Source: Candidatus Chloroploca mongolica | Lineage (GTDB): Bacteria > Chloroflexota > Chloroflexia > Chloroflexales > Chloroflexaceae | Reading direction: 5' to 3' | Assembly: GCF_004762035.2 (NCBI RefSeq) | Contig: NZ_SIJK02000015.1 | Location: 1 to 64,000 of the forward strand | Length of the DNA stretch: 64,000 bases | Part shown: positions 19,701 to 26,136 of the stretch, piece by piece | Numbering within the stretch: the stretch's first letter is position 1 | Layout: each line of letters starts with the position of its first letter | Program-made: the position numbers and the translations under genes | The notes under the pieces: model-generated | Seen by the model: only the letters and a program-made list of their open reading frames with translations | Told to the model about the DNA's origin: nothing | Database searches by the model: none

Positions 19701-21405
19701 CGAGGTTGACCTTGCCGGGGCAACGCAACCCGTCGCGGTGACGGCACTCTTTACGGCGACCAATACGGGCAATGCGTCTGCGCCAATCTTGCCCGGGCCG
19801 GTGACTGGTCTGCCCTCTGGCTGGACAGGTGACGTGACGGGCAATGGCTGTCCGTCTGGTCTTCCCGGTCTTGCGCCAGCGGCGTCGTGTCAATTTACCG
19901 TGACGGTTACGGTGCCGCCTGCGGCTGATGCGGGGGTGACGGATCTGATCGTCGCGGCCACCGCAGATAATAGTGCCCAGACGAATCCGACGGTGCCTGA
20001 TGTCACTGATGAAGCGACGCTCCGTCTGCAGGTTGCGGTGGTGCGCGGCGTTGCTTTGCGCCCTGATGATCTGGCGCAACAGGCCTTGCCTGGCGAGACG
20101 GTGACGTTTGTGCATACACTCGAAAACACCGGCAACGTGCCCGATAGCTATACGCTCAGCGTGAGCCAGACGGCGACCCTGCCAGCGTGGACAGTCAATC
20201 TGACGCCAACCGAGGTGAGTGATCTGCCGCGTGCTGGCACCCAGACGCTCACGACAACGACGGTGGTGCCGGCGAATCTGTTAGCGGGTGAGGAACAGCG
20301 CTTGACCGTGCGCACGGTTGGCGTCAATGAGGGTCCGGTCGCGGAAGTGACCGCTCTAGTGACGATCGGGTCGCTGGTTGCGGGCGAATTGCTCGACAGC
20401 CCCCGTGGCAACGTCAATGTCGGTGGGACAAGCACCACCTATGCCATCACTGTGCGCAATACGGGGACGGAACGCACCAGCTATACGCTGGTCTTGAGCG
20501 ATACGCTGCCGGGATGGCGTTCTGAGGTGGGTGCGGCGACGCCTGCCTTGCTTCCGGGGATGACCGGCACGGTAACCATCAACGTCACCGCGCCGTCCGA
20601 AGCTGTGCGCGGCGATACGAATACAACCGTCTTGCGGCTCGTTGAAGAGGGTGTGCCGGCCGTCATCCTTGATGAGGGTGAAGCCGTCACGCGGGTCGGG
20701 CCGCTCTTTAGTCTCATCCTGACCCCTGATAGAGCGCTTGCTGGTGCGCCAGGCACGCTGGTCGAGAGCAGGCATACCCTGACCAATCTTGGCTCCACCG
20801 AAGGGACGTTCCGCCTGCGCGTGGCCGACTCGCTCGGCTGGTTTACCAACGTCACCCCTGACCTTGTAACCCTTGGTCCTGATGAAGAGATCGAGATCCT
20901 TGCGTTGGTACGTATCCCTGAAGGGGTGCGGGCTGACACGCCGAATGTTGCGATCGTGACCGCGCAACAGCTTGACACACCGGTGCTGGTCGAAGCGCAG
21001 GCTCGGATCGACCTGCGGGTGACCCTGGTTGCCGGTCTCAAACTGGCCTCGTCGCAGGTGCGGCGGGTGCAACCAGGGCAAGGCCTGATCAGTATGAGCG
21101 ATCTTGCGGTGACCAATCTTGGTAGTGGCAGCGATACCATCACCTTGACGGTTGTTGGTGAGAGTGATGGCTGGGAGGTTGATCTGAGTCGCAGCAGTGT
21201 ATGGGTTGATCATACGAGTACCGCCCGCGTTTCGATGCGCGTCGTGGTACCTGAACGCATTGCGCCCGGTACCATCAAAACCCTGCGCATCGAAGGGCGC
21301 TCGACCAATGACGAAACTGTTACTGATGCGATTGAGTTATCGCTGATCTACTTTACGGGTGGGCAGACGCCTTCACGCGTCTTCCTGCCGCTGGTGCGCC
21401 GATGA
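13759..21405 (+). CDS. giant secreted CSLREA / beta-helix protein with repeated Ig-like modules
   Basis: 2548 residues. The GTG start follows AAAGGAGGGG 12 bp after the previous stop, so it is an operon partner and paralogue. It has an N-terminal signal ('LALVLVLSLLFTLLAPL'), a 'CSLREAIRLAN' motif near residue 55, and a beta-helix at about 90-720. From about residue 830 it is a string of Ig-like NEW3/CARDB-type modules. Three large repeats start with a 'VVRxFxFTP' block at about 16870, 18250 and 19312; the middle one lacks the final 'SLVAGELLDSP' module. The C-terminus is 'SRVFLPLVRR', like that of its neighbour. Probably an extended surface fibre or adhesin. The stop overlaps aroQ by 4 bp. 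Confidence 0.85.
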   Translation: MASLNRRLALVLVLSLLFTLLAPLPVPWSIVAAQASIVVSNLNDLDNGGANDCGSDGCSLREAIRLANSRNGPNSITFTVTGTLTLESALPILTDDETTLDATSADPAATQPNVTLNALGIAPGSHGLHLQSNNNVVRGLAIIRAPAGMSADVAGAGIFLDGASGNQLYQNWLGLAADGTAQGNQGYGLLIGNGASNNIIGADRDDQRNVLTSNVMGGIRINTASNTALNQNNLIEGNYIGTTPAGDAAGNNGTRTDSAGISLGAGAVKTTIRNNVIGGFPQSFGIFMPGLGQVSTNPLIARDNVIVGNAIGVTRGGIPVPNKFGLQLGSNAYGPRNTTIGGLDLLDRNIIAGNTSYGIRFLDTGFVWGDATILGNLIGLTADGTPLPNGTTSDSSSGAIFIGRLGGGTAQFPPGRVTVGAKNVIAASRSFGVHVRSSNHVIKGNYIGTSLSGDRSQTGQTAFGGASVFLEHGTGVTIGGTTTADRNVIAYGGSQIGGARAAILINPVALGTNRCNGTCTTSGHVIEGNYLGVRPDGVTPLNAASPSGTEGMRIWRTTGVTVRNNLIGGVGQGLALGEPSEAAGAVTNLLIEGNLIGAPATGELPLDANLAAAPRNFSVGIRLYNGSNNVIRQNLVAYNGSGQTFDVVPGILIGSLFDGNLASNNDLLGNRLVRNGGVDAPGIQIRGATGIRISQTTTEFHQGPGIALLDGGNAGRTPPTLNPQLQQNPEPEPPSVTGSTDPACGPGCTVEIFTTSRGTEADEGPIYLASGLTLADGTFNIPLPVCQRYLNATVTDATGNTSPFSTRIDLGVDNPCAPIAFDLVADPAGTERAVAPGEQTTYLHTLNNTSPITLTFSVALTSTQRWANGPTLVTVPPNASTEIPVTVTVPATQAEAATETTSVRALVGTARSSNVVVNTTTVRLPGPAFPALTGPLTTTLAGPTTIFTHTVSNVGDVVGDFTVASTGFVGDAPPGWSVASVTPASFTLTPTQTMTVTVLVNTPGTPPAGPLVFGLRALVTGDETRVAQTANTIIVPVVRGFAFTPVTLQRATTDPGATVRFSYVLTNTGNAADSFAVATSVPPVGLTLTGVTATPSLSNLAAGITSTVQVSYAVADDALAGTYPLTVTARATGGVDPPAPALRSLEVVVRGSGAVTLTPPLAEPPAVDLAGATQPVAVTAVFTATNSGNASAPILPGPVTGLPSGWTGNVTGNACPVGLPGLAPAASCLFTVTVTVPPTADAGVNDLTVAATADNSAQTNPAVPDVTDEATLRVQVAVVRGVALRPANLAQAALPGDTVTFAHTLENTGNAPDSYTLTVSQSAILPAWTLSLTPTAVSDLARDGTRTITTTTVVPANLLAGDVQQLTVRAAGVNDGPTAEVTAVVTIGSLVAGELLDSPRGSVDPGETTTYTVTVRNTGTERTRYTLVLSDTLSGWRSAVGPATPALLPGMTGTLVISVTAPADAPPDATNTTRLRLVEDGAPTLILDEREATTRIGPVVRGFLFTPATLQRVTTDPGTTVRFSYRLTNTGNVADSFTIVPAVPPAGFSVAGVSATPSLNDLPVGASSTVHVSYTVGVGVLEGTYPLTITARVNGGDDPPPDALRAAEIVVRGRGAVALAPEVAEPPAVDLAGATQPVALTVVFTATNTGNAPAPILPGPVTGLPVGWTGEVTDNACPAALPGLAPAATCRFTVTVSIPVDADGGVTDLTVAATADNSARTNPLVPDVTDQATLRVRVAIERGVALRPDGLAQLAGPGQTATFVHTLENTGNAPDSFNLSVLQPQAEPVWAVEVRPEVVSDLARDGTRTITTTAVVPATALPGESVRLTIRASGVNAGPVAEVTALVTVTEQVVRDFVFTPEPLQRRTTVPGTTVRFTYVLTNTGNGLDSFALDSSVPPDGVALLDVTATPSLVNLAAGVSSEVQIRYAVDSAALAGTYPLTITARSVGGLEPPAPAVRSIELGVVAGGSVVLSPDLVAPPEVDLAGATQPVAVTALFTATNTGNASAPILPGPVTGLPSGWTGDVTGNGCPSGLPGLAPAASCQFTVTVTVPPAADAGVTDLIVAATADNSAQTNPTVPDVTDEATLRLQVAVVRGVALRPDDLAQQALPGETVTFVHTLENTGNVPDSYTLSVSQTATLPAWTVNLTPTEVSDLPRAGTQTLTTTTVVPANLLAGEEQRLTVRTVGVNEGPVAEVTALVTIGSLVAGELLDSPRGNVNVGGTSTTYAITVRNTGTERTSYTLVLSDTLPGWRSEVGAATPALLPGMTGTVTINVTAPSEAVRGDTNTTVLRLVEEGVPAVILDEGEAVTRVGPLFSLILTPDRALAGAPGTLVESRHTLTNLGSTEGTFRLRVADSLGWFTNVTPDLVTLGPDEEIEILALVRIPEGVRADTPNVAIVTAQQLDTPVLVEAQARIDLRVTLVAGLKLASSQVRRVQPGQGLISMSDLAVTNLGSGSDTITLTVVGESDGWEVDLSRSSVWVDHTSTARVSMRVVVPERIAPGTIKTLRIEGRSTNDETVTDAIELSLIYFTGGQTPSRVFLPLVRR

Positions 21406-21866
21406 AGACGCTTGCCGTCATCCACGGACCGAATCTCAATATGCTCGGGCGGCGCGAACCCGCGATCTACGGGCATACCACCCTGGCTGACATCAATGCC
21501 GCCCTGACCGCACGCGCCGAGGCGGCGGGGATGCGCCTGATCGCTTTCCAGTCCAATCACGAAGGTGCCCTGGTCGACTTCTTGCAAGGCGAGGGGTGGG
21601 AGGCCGACGGGGTGATTATCAACCCTGGTGCGTTGACGCACTACGGCCTATCGCTACGCGATGCATTGGCCGCGCTGAGCGCCCCGATCATCGAGGTGCA
21701 TATCTCGAATGTATACCGCCGCGAACCATTTCGCCACACCTCGGTCGTTGCGCCAGTTGCCACCGGACAAATCACGGGCCTTGGCTGGCAGGGGTATATG
21801 CTCGCGCTCGAATGGCTCATTCCGACGCTGCTCCCCCCCTCCCAGGCCACACAACTCAGCACATAA
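21402..21866 (+). CDS. aroQ: type II 3-dehydroquinate dehydratase
   Basis: 154 residues, the normal length for this dodecameric shikimate-pathway enzyme, which dehydrates 3-dehydroquinate to 3-dehydroshikimate. The N-terminal 'IHGPNLNMLGRREPAIYG' includes the catalytic tyrosine and arginine region, and 'VHISNVYRREPFRHTSVV' carries the family histidine and substrate-binding residues. Its ATG overlaps the stop of the giant beta-helix gene (ATGA), so translation is probably coupled to that unrelated protein, which is odd for a housekeeping enzyme. Confidence 0.93.
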   Translation: MKTLAVIHGPNLNMLGRREPAIYGHTTLADINAALTARAEAAGMRLIAFQSNHEGALVDFLQGEGWEADGVIINPGALTHYGLSLRDALAALSAPIIEVHISNVYRREPFRHTSVVAPVATGQITGLGWQGYMLALEWLIPTLLPPSQATQLST

Positions 21867-22141
21867 GGCGGTTTTTTTGACGCAAAGGCGCAAAGGCGCA
21901 AAGGTTGGAGCGTAGGAGCGCTCCCCCTTCGCGGCTTCGCGGCTTCGCGTGAGCTTCTAGGAGCGCTCCCCCTTCGCGGCTTCGCGGCTTCGCGTGAGCT
22001 TCTTTGCTTGGTATTGGAGTCGCATGCGCCGCGTAGCACCGGTGAACGCGGCGTGTTCGCGGCGTAGCATAGACAAGACCGATTTCGGTGGTACAGTTAC
22101 TTCGTAGAACGGGTATAGTGGGTATAGGTGGCAAAAGTGTT
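21867..22141. repeat. intergenic repeat region at the left edge of the cassette array
   Basis: A dispersed repeat at 21873-21904 (TTTTTTGACGCAAAG then GGCGCAAAG units) is followed by two perfect tandem copies of a 45-bp unit at 21913-21957 and 21958-22002, rich in CTTCGCGG. No gene was seen. The start ATAAGGCGGT before the T-run resembles the sequence at 9104-9130. Confidence 0.6.
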
Positions 22142-22175
22142 GCCTAGTTCATATTAGGCATTACAAGGAGACTGC

Positions 22176-22655
22176 GTGACAGTTCTACGACCAATCACAG
22201 AAGCCGAGTATGTAGTCTGGCTTGAGATAGTTATCCCGGCCTATGCCAAAGACAAGGTTTCCTCTGGCCAATGGCCAAAGGATTCAGCGCTCGACTCAGC
22301 TCGAAAGGACTATGCCGAGTTGCTGCCAAATGGAAAGGACACCGACAAAAACCACATCTTCACCGTTCTAAGCCCAGAAGGGTTTCCGGTCGGAACGTTG
22401 TGGTTTGTCGAGCAGGAAAGAGCGAACAGCCGCATCGCTTATGTCTACGACATCTATGTAAAGCCTGAGCACAGAAGGCAGGGTCACGCTTCTCGGGCCT
22501 TTCAGGCTTTGGAAGTGGAAGTTGCAAGACTTCGCCTATCGGGAGTCGCATTGCACGTCTTCGGCCATAATCTTGCAGCCCAAGCGCTCTACACCAAGTT
22601 AGGCTATACCGCCACGAATATCAACATGTTCAAACTGGTGTTCAGTGATGCCTAA
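22176..22655 (+). CDS. GNAT-family N-acetyltransferase
   Basis: 159 residues. The acetyl-CoA pyrophosphate-binding motif A is visible as 'YDIYVKPEHRRQGHASRAF' (R/Q-x-x-G-x-A), and motif B as 'LHVFGHNLAAQALYTKLGY', with the usual N-x-x-A-x-x-x-Y-x-x-x-G-F/Y pattern. The GTG start follows AAGGAG at a 6-base spacing. The substrate is unknown; cassette acetyltransferases often act on small molecules or antibiotics, but nothing here shows that. The gene starts ~17 bp after a TTAGGC core-like sequence and its stop is inside the following attC-like site, as in integron cassettes. Confidence 0.85.
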   Translation: MTVLRPITEAEYVVWLEIVIPAYAKDKVSSGQWPKDSALDSARKDYAELLPNGKDTDKNHIFTVLSPEGFPVGTLWFVEQERANSRIAYVYDIYVKPEHRRQGHASRAFQALEVEVARLRLSGVALHVFGHNLAAQALYTKLGYTATNINMFKLVFSDA

Positions 22656-22693
22656 CACCTGCCTCCGCGGGCAACGTAGCTCGAACGTTAGCC
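22650..22693 (+). other. degenerate attC-like site
   Basis: GCCTAAC (22650-22656, a perfect RYYYAAC) and GTTAGCC (22687-22693, close to GTTRRRY) bracket 30 bp containing a small TGCC/GGCA stem. At 44 bp it is shorter than typical attC sites. It overlaps the stop codon of the acetyltransferase. Confidence 0.45.
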
Positions 22694-22785
22694 AGCCCTT
22701 TGCAATCTCGGCATGTCGCGCTACAATGGTAAGTAGAATCCGTTTGGCAAGGTTATGTTATTGATTGGCGCATCAGGAGAAAGAA

Positions 22786-22815
22786 ATGAAGCCTTTTGCT
22801 ACGTGGCGCACCTGA
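22786..22815 (+). other. 9-codon mini-ORF with a good ribosome binding site, probable gene remnant
   Basis: ATG AAG ... TGA encodes MKPFATWRT. AGGAG lies 6 bases before the ATG. It ends 8 bp before a perfect GTTAGGC core-like heptamer (22824-22830). The likeliest reading is the start of a former cassette gene whose body was lost. Confidence 0.35.
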
Positions 22816-22882
22816 AGCCCCCCGTTAGGCGGGCGTCAAGTGACTGTTTGAGGAACGATGCAATGATTCGGAAGGAACGACA

Positions 22883-23140
22883 ATGCCAACGTTGTCAACG
22901 TTCTATGGCATTAAGATCACGATGAACTACAACGACCATCTGCCACCTCACTTTCATGCAGAATATCAAGACTTCGAGGCGACCATTGAGATCGCCAGTG
23001 GACTGGTTACGGGCAGGATGCCCAGACGCGCCTTGAATCTGATCTGGTCATGGTTGGACGAACATCGCGACGAAGTTATGGAAAACTGGGAACGGGCGCA
23101 AGCGCGACAAGCACTCAAACCCGTGGAACCGCTCCGTTGA
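22883..23140 (+). CDS. DUF4160 family protein
   Basis: 85 residues. 'NYNDHLPPHFHAEYQDFEA' with the conserved H-x-P-P-H-F-H region is diagnostic of DUF4160, small proteins generally paired with DUF2442 and suspected to be toxin-antitoxin-like. A GAAGGAACGACA precedes the ATG. DUF2442 follows after 9 bp, so the two form one operon inside the cassette. A second, decayed copy of the 3' end of this gene is at about 25439-25495. Confidence 0.85.
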   Translation: MPTLSTFYGIKITMNYNDHLPPHFHAEYQDFEATIEIASGLVTGRMPRRALNLIWSWLDEHRDEVMENWERAQARQALKPVEPLR

Positions 23141-23149
23141 AGAGGTGAA

Positions 23150-23401
23150 ATGTTTATCCATGTAACAAATGTGCAATACCTGGACGGCTATCGGCTCCAA
23201 CTGCACTTCAACAACGGCGTTGAGGGTGTTGTCGATCTGGAACCAGAACTCTACGGAGAGGTCTTCGAACCTCTGCGCGATCAGCAGGTGTTTCGGCAAG
23301 TAGCTTTGACCAGTCGCACGATTGAATGGCCCAACGGCGCGGACTTTGCCCCCGAATTCCTGCTGTCATTGGTGCAGAAGACCGAGCATGTCGCCGCATG
23401 A
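23150..23401 (+). CDS. DUF2442 family protein
   Basis: 83 residues. 'YRLQLHFNNGVEGVVDLEPEL' followed by 'IEWPNGADFAPEFLL' is the DUF2442 pattern. It is the standard partner of the upstream DUF4160 gene and AGAGG lies a few bases before the ATG. The pair is thought to work together, possibly as a toxin-antitoxin module; this is family context, not shown by the sequence. A copy with a 160-bp internal deletion is present at 25505-25595. Confidence 0.85.
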   Translation: MFIHVTNVQYLDGYRLQLHFNNGVEGVVDLEPELYGEVFEPLRDQQVFRQVALTSRTIEWPNGADFAPEFLLSLVQKTEHVAA

Positions 23402-23460
23402 GCGGCGACGCGCAATCCGCGATCCTGGGCTACAATTTGTACATATCGCGGGAGGACGCT

Positions 23461-23697
23461 ATGACGACGAAAGAAGTTGAGATCCACGAAGCACAGCAGC
23501 ACCTTGCGGAATTGGTTGCCCAGGTCGTGACCGGAGAGGAAATTATCTTACTGGATGGTCAGACACCCCGCGCGCGCCTGGTGCCCATCACGCCGCACGC
23601 CGCACGGCGAGTCCCAGGGTTACATGCCGGTAGTATGACGATGAGCCCCGATTTTGATCAGCCTTTGCCCGATGAGTTCTGGACCGGAACACCGTGA
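23461..23697 (+). CDS. Phd/YefM-type antitoxin
   Basis: 78 residues. 'VEIHEAQQHLAELVAQVVTG' and 'IILLDGQTPRARLVPI' match the N-terminal DNA-binding part of Phd/YefM antitoxins; the last ~25 residues would wrap the toxin. GGGAGGA precedes the ATG. The stop overlaps the start of the PIN toxin by 4 bp, giving coupled translation. By family knowledge the antitoxin both neutralises the toxin and represses the operon. Confidence 0.87.
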   Translation: MTTKEVEIHEAQQHLAELVAQVVTGEEIILLDGQTPRARLVPITPHAARRVPGLHAGSMTMSPDFDQPLPDEFWTGTP

Positions 23698-24080
23698 AGC
23701 TGTTGCTCGATATGCATACGTTTATCTGGTGGGACAGCGATCCTGCCAAATTATCCGCCACCGCGCTGGCGTTATGCAGTGATCCCGCCAATGATCTCAT
23801 CCTCAGTGTCACAAGTCTATGGGAAATGTACATCAAGCACCAGCTTGGGAAATTGAGCCTGCGGCTGCCGTTGGTCGATATTGTCGCGCATCAACAAGCC
23901 ACGAATGGCGTGAACGTCTTGCCAATTCTGCCTACGCATGTGTTCGCATTGGATGGTCTGCCGACAGTTCATAAAGACCCATTTGATCGCTTATTGGTTG
24001 CGCAAGCGAACAGTGAAGGCGCGACCTTGGTCAGCGCCGATCCCATTTTCAAATCCTATCCGGTTCGTATGGCTTGGTAA
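23694..24080 (+). CDS. vapC: PIN-domain ribonuclease toxin (VapC family)
   Basis: 128 residues. The acidic PIN residues are in place: 'LLLDMHTFIWW' (first Asp), 'SVTSLWEMYIK' (Glu), 'KDPFDRLLVAQA' (Asp) and 'LVSADPIF' (last Asp). This is the Sll0205-like VapC group that pairs with Phd-type antitoxins and cleaves RNA with Mg2+. The GTG start overlaps the antitoxin stop. It appears intact and is the only complete toxin gene of the array. Confidence 0.88.
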   Translation: MKLLLDMHTFIWWDSDPAKLSATALALCSDPANDLILSVTSLWEMYIKHQLGKLSLRLPLVDIVAHQQATNGVNVLPILPTHVFALDGLPTVHKDPFDRLLVAQANSEGATLVSADPIFKSYPVRMAW

Positions 24081-24083
24081 CGC

Positions 24084-24534
24084 CTATGTGAGTTGACCAT
24101 GAGCATTGCCATCGGCCACTCCACGATTCGCGCTTGGGCGTTGGATGATGCTGAGGCACTGGCCAGATATGCCAACAACCCCAACGTTGCGGCGAACCTT
24201 CGCGATGGATTTCCGCATCCGTATCCAAAGTCTGATGCCGAAGCCTTCTTGCGCAACGCAATCGCTCGATCGCCACGTACCATCTTCGCCATTGCGCGTG
24301 ACGAGGAGGCCATCGGGAGCATTGGCCTGATGATCGGCAGCGATGTTCACCGATTCACGGGCGAGTGCTCGATCAATTCATGTATGCCAAGACCAATGTA
24401 CAATAACCGAGCATCGTTGGATCATCCTCGGCACATCGGACGTGGGTCGGCTCTTGTTTGTTGCCCATACGGATCGTGGCGATCACCTCCGCATCATTAG
24501 CGCACGGACGGTGAACCCTAACGAACAAGGATGA
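24084..24534 (+). pseudogene. chimeric remnant: GNAT N-terminus joined to BrnT C-terminus (copy 1)
   Basis: The ATG at 24099 opens 88 residues of a RimJ/RimL-like acetyltransferase ('IRAWALDDAEALARYANNPN' to about 'DVHRFTGE', ending near 24365). The sequence then switches, in another frame, to a BrnT-like C-terminal half ('RWIILGTSDVGRLLFVAHT', then 'LRIISARTV'), whose stop lies in the attC at 24516. Neither half is a complete gene. Bases 24084-24468 recur almost unchanged at 27783-28167, so the fusion is older than the duplication. Confidence 0.75.
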
Positions 24535-24575
24535 TGTGGCGGCTTCGCGCCACATGAATCCGTAGTTCGTTGGGC
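24516..24575 (+). other. attC recombination site
   Basis: 60 bp running from CCCTAAC to GTTGGGC (perfect GTTRRRY, 24569-24575). CCTAACGAAC pairs with GTTCGTTGGG over 10 bp (one G-T), followed inward by GGAT/ATCC, then ATGTGGCG/CGCCACAT around the tip. The interrupted stem with unpaired bases mainly on one side is the attC architecture. Confidence 0.85.
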
Positions 24576-24582
24576 CGCAAAA

Positions 24583-25290
24583 GTGGAGGACATGAGGCAC
24601 GCAATCAACATCGCGTTCGACTTTCGTAGCGATACGCCTGTGGGAAAGGATCCAGATGTCGCGAGCCCTACGCTGCGGCGCTACCATAAGCTTCTGTGGA
24701 GCAAACCGTTGCCTGGAGGAGTTCCTTTTGAACTCAGCGACTCAAGGACGGATTGCTATTTGTATCACCGATCAGAATTGGGCGAGTTTTTCCTGGCCAG
24801 CGATACGGTGATCCCGTCCTTTCGGAAAGTTCCGCACATAAAGGCGCTTATACCGCAAAAAGAAATTGAGGCCTTCAACACAATCGGATACACGATTGGC
24901 GGAATGATGGTGTTCCCAGGAAACAAGATCGACGGGAAGATGACGATGAATGGTGCTCGCGGGTTCCACCCGCTGATCAGGGATCGGTTTGATCTTACCT
25001 TGGAATGCATCCGCAGACACTATGCCGGCGAAGCGAGTCCATTGAGCGAACCGTTGCGTCGGTATTCCGACTTCTTCATGCTCTTTGCTGACTTCCGTGG
25101 CTACGTCGAGTTCTTTCTGCTACAGGATCTTGTCATCGGAAATGAGGTAAAAATCTCAGGGCCTTACGACAACTTCAGGAGTTCGCCGGTTCCAAAGGAT
25201 GCCTATGAATATAGGGCGTATCGTGACGACGCTGTTGCCTTCATCAATGCGCGCAATCAGCGCATTCAGTCGGCAACGACAGCGGCCTAA
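24583..25290 (+). CDS. hypothetical cassette protein (DUF6994-like)
   Basis: 235 residues from the GTG at 24583; the ATG at 24592 (MRHAINIAFDF) is an alternative, both near a GGAGG. Conserved-looking blocks are 'FDFRSDTPVGKDPDVASPTL', 'LRRYHKLLWSKPLP' and 'LGEFFLASDTVIPSF'. I recall this pattern from proteins labelled DUF6994, of unknown function, but cannot verify it. It is soluble, with no signal peptide or metal motif. It begins 8 bp after an attC core site and its stop lies within GCCTAAC (25285-25291), a left attC half, so it is cassette-borne. Confidence 0.7.
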   Translation: MEDMRHAINIAFDFRSDTPVGKDPDVASPTLRRYHKLLWSKPLPGGVPFELSDSRTDCYLYHRSELGEFFLASDTVIPSFRKVPHIKALIPQKEIEAFNTIGYTIGGMMVFPGNKIDGKMTMNGARGFHPLIRDRFDLTLECIRRHYAGEASPLSEPLRRYSDFFMLFADFRGYVEFFLLQDLVIGNEVKISGPYDNFRSSPVPKDAYEYRAYRDDAVAFINARNQRIQSATTAA

Positions 25291-25600
25291 CAACCGATGG
25301 CGTTCATTCAGGAGGTGTTCTCGTGAGCAGTCCCCAGCCCTTGCCGCTAGCCGAATTAAATACGCGGGCGATCCGGGTACTCATTCAAGAAATGGGTGTG
25401 GTAAACACGGCTTGTTTCATTCATCAATTGCGATCGCCAATTGGGAACGGGCGCAAGTGCGACAAGCACTCAAACCCGTGGAACCGTTCCGTTGAAGAGG
25501 TGAAATGTTTATCCATTGAATGGCCCAACGGCGCGGACTTTGCCCCCGCATTCCTGTTGTCATTGGTGCAGAAGACCGAGCATGTCGCCGCATGAGCAGC
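25291..25600 (+). pseudogene. chimeric ORF joining an unknown N-terminus to DUF4160/DUF2442 remnants
   Basis: A GTG at 25323 with AGGAGG upstream opens a 90-codon frame ending at 25595. Its first ~36 residues ('LNTRAIRVLIQEMGVVNTAC') belong to an unidentified small family. The middle is the 3' end of DUF4160 read out of frame (in-frame remnant 25439-25495, 'NWERAQVRQALKPVEPFR'). The last 27 residues are the true C-terminus of DUF2442. In the DUF2442 remnant, ATG at 25505 runs straight into TGA after four codons because of a 160-bp deletion relative to 23161-23320, joined at a shared AT. Confidence 0.7.
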
Positions 25601-26101
25601 GACGAGCAATCCGACTGATGCGGTCTGCAACATCTCAACGTGAGCGCAACGTGGAATGCAGCGGGTCTCTGGGCTCAGCCTTGATCAGGACGGCGCACTG
25701 GTTTTAGCGTAGGCCGCCGCTCAACACCCCGTCCAGTTGACCGGCGCATGGGCCAGGTTTCGCATCGAGTGTTCGCGATCACCGGCGGCTGACAGCTAAC
25801 CGTTCGGCGGCGGCAGCCCGTAACGCCATGCCGGCGGTTTATCCAAATCGTGGCTAGGCGGCAACCGTGCGACGTCGCACCATACAGGGCCAATTGAGGT
25901 GGCATCATCGCGGTATCGCACGGCTAAGGCTGATCGAGGCCGCAGAATCGCCGTCTGCTTCACGTTAGGAGTGGTACTTTACCTTGATCGATTTCAAATC
26001 GATTTTTGAAGTATCATCCCAATGTGAGTACACTTGTTTATCTCGCGTCGCCGCCATCCGTTCTGGCACCCTTGCTTGCTGCATCTCACCAGTTGGTGTG
26101 C
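25601..26101. other. non-coding stretch with the first copy of a 120-bp repeat
   Basis: No gene could be supported. Bases 25850-25969 form a ~120-bp repeat whose other copy is 26751-26870. It ends at GTTAGGA (25964-25970), a near-consensus attC core heptamer. The rest is GC-rich sequence without recognisable protein similarity. Confidence 0.6.
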
Positions 26102-26130
26102 TTGCCTTTCTCGGTGTCCCCGGCTATACT
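26102..26130 (+). promoter_or_regulatory. promoter of the brnT-brnA remnant
   Basis: TTGCCT (26102-26107), a 17-base spacer and TATACT (26125-26130). The brnT ATG is at 26137, about where transcription would begin, so the mRNA may be leaderless. Confidence 0.6.
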
Positions 26131-26136
26131 GCGTCT

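Noticed and set aside
22142-22159. Possible attI site at the left end of the array
   Set aside because: Only a short TGCCTA/TAGGCA palindrome is present and there is no integrase gene next to it, so it is no more than a boundary candidate.
25850-25969. The 120-bp repeats as complete long attC sites
   Set aside because: Right-end heptamers fit, but I could not find a complementary left arm in either copy.
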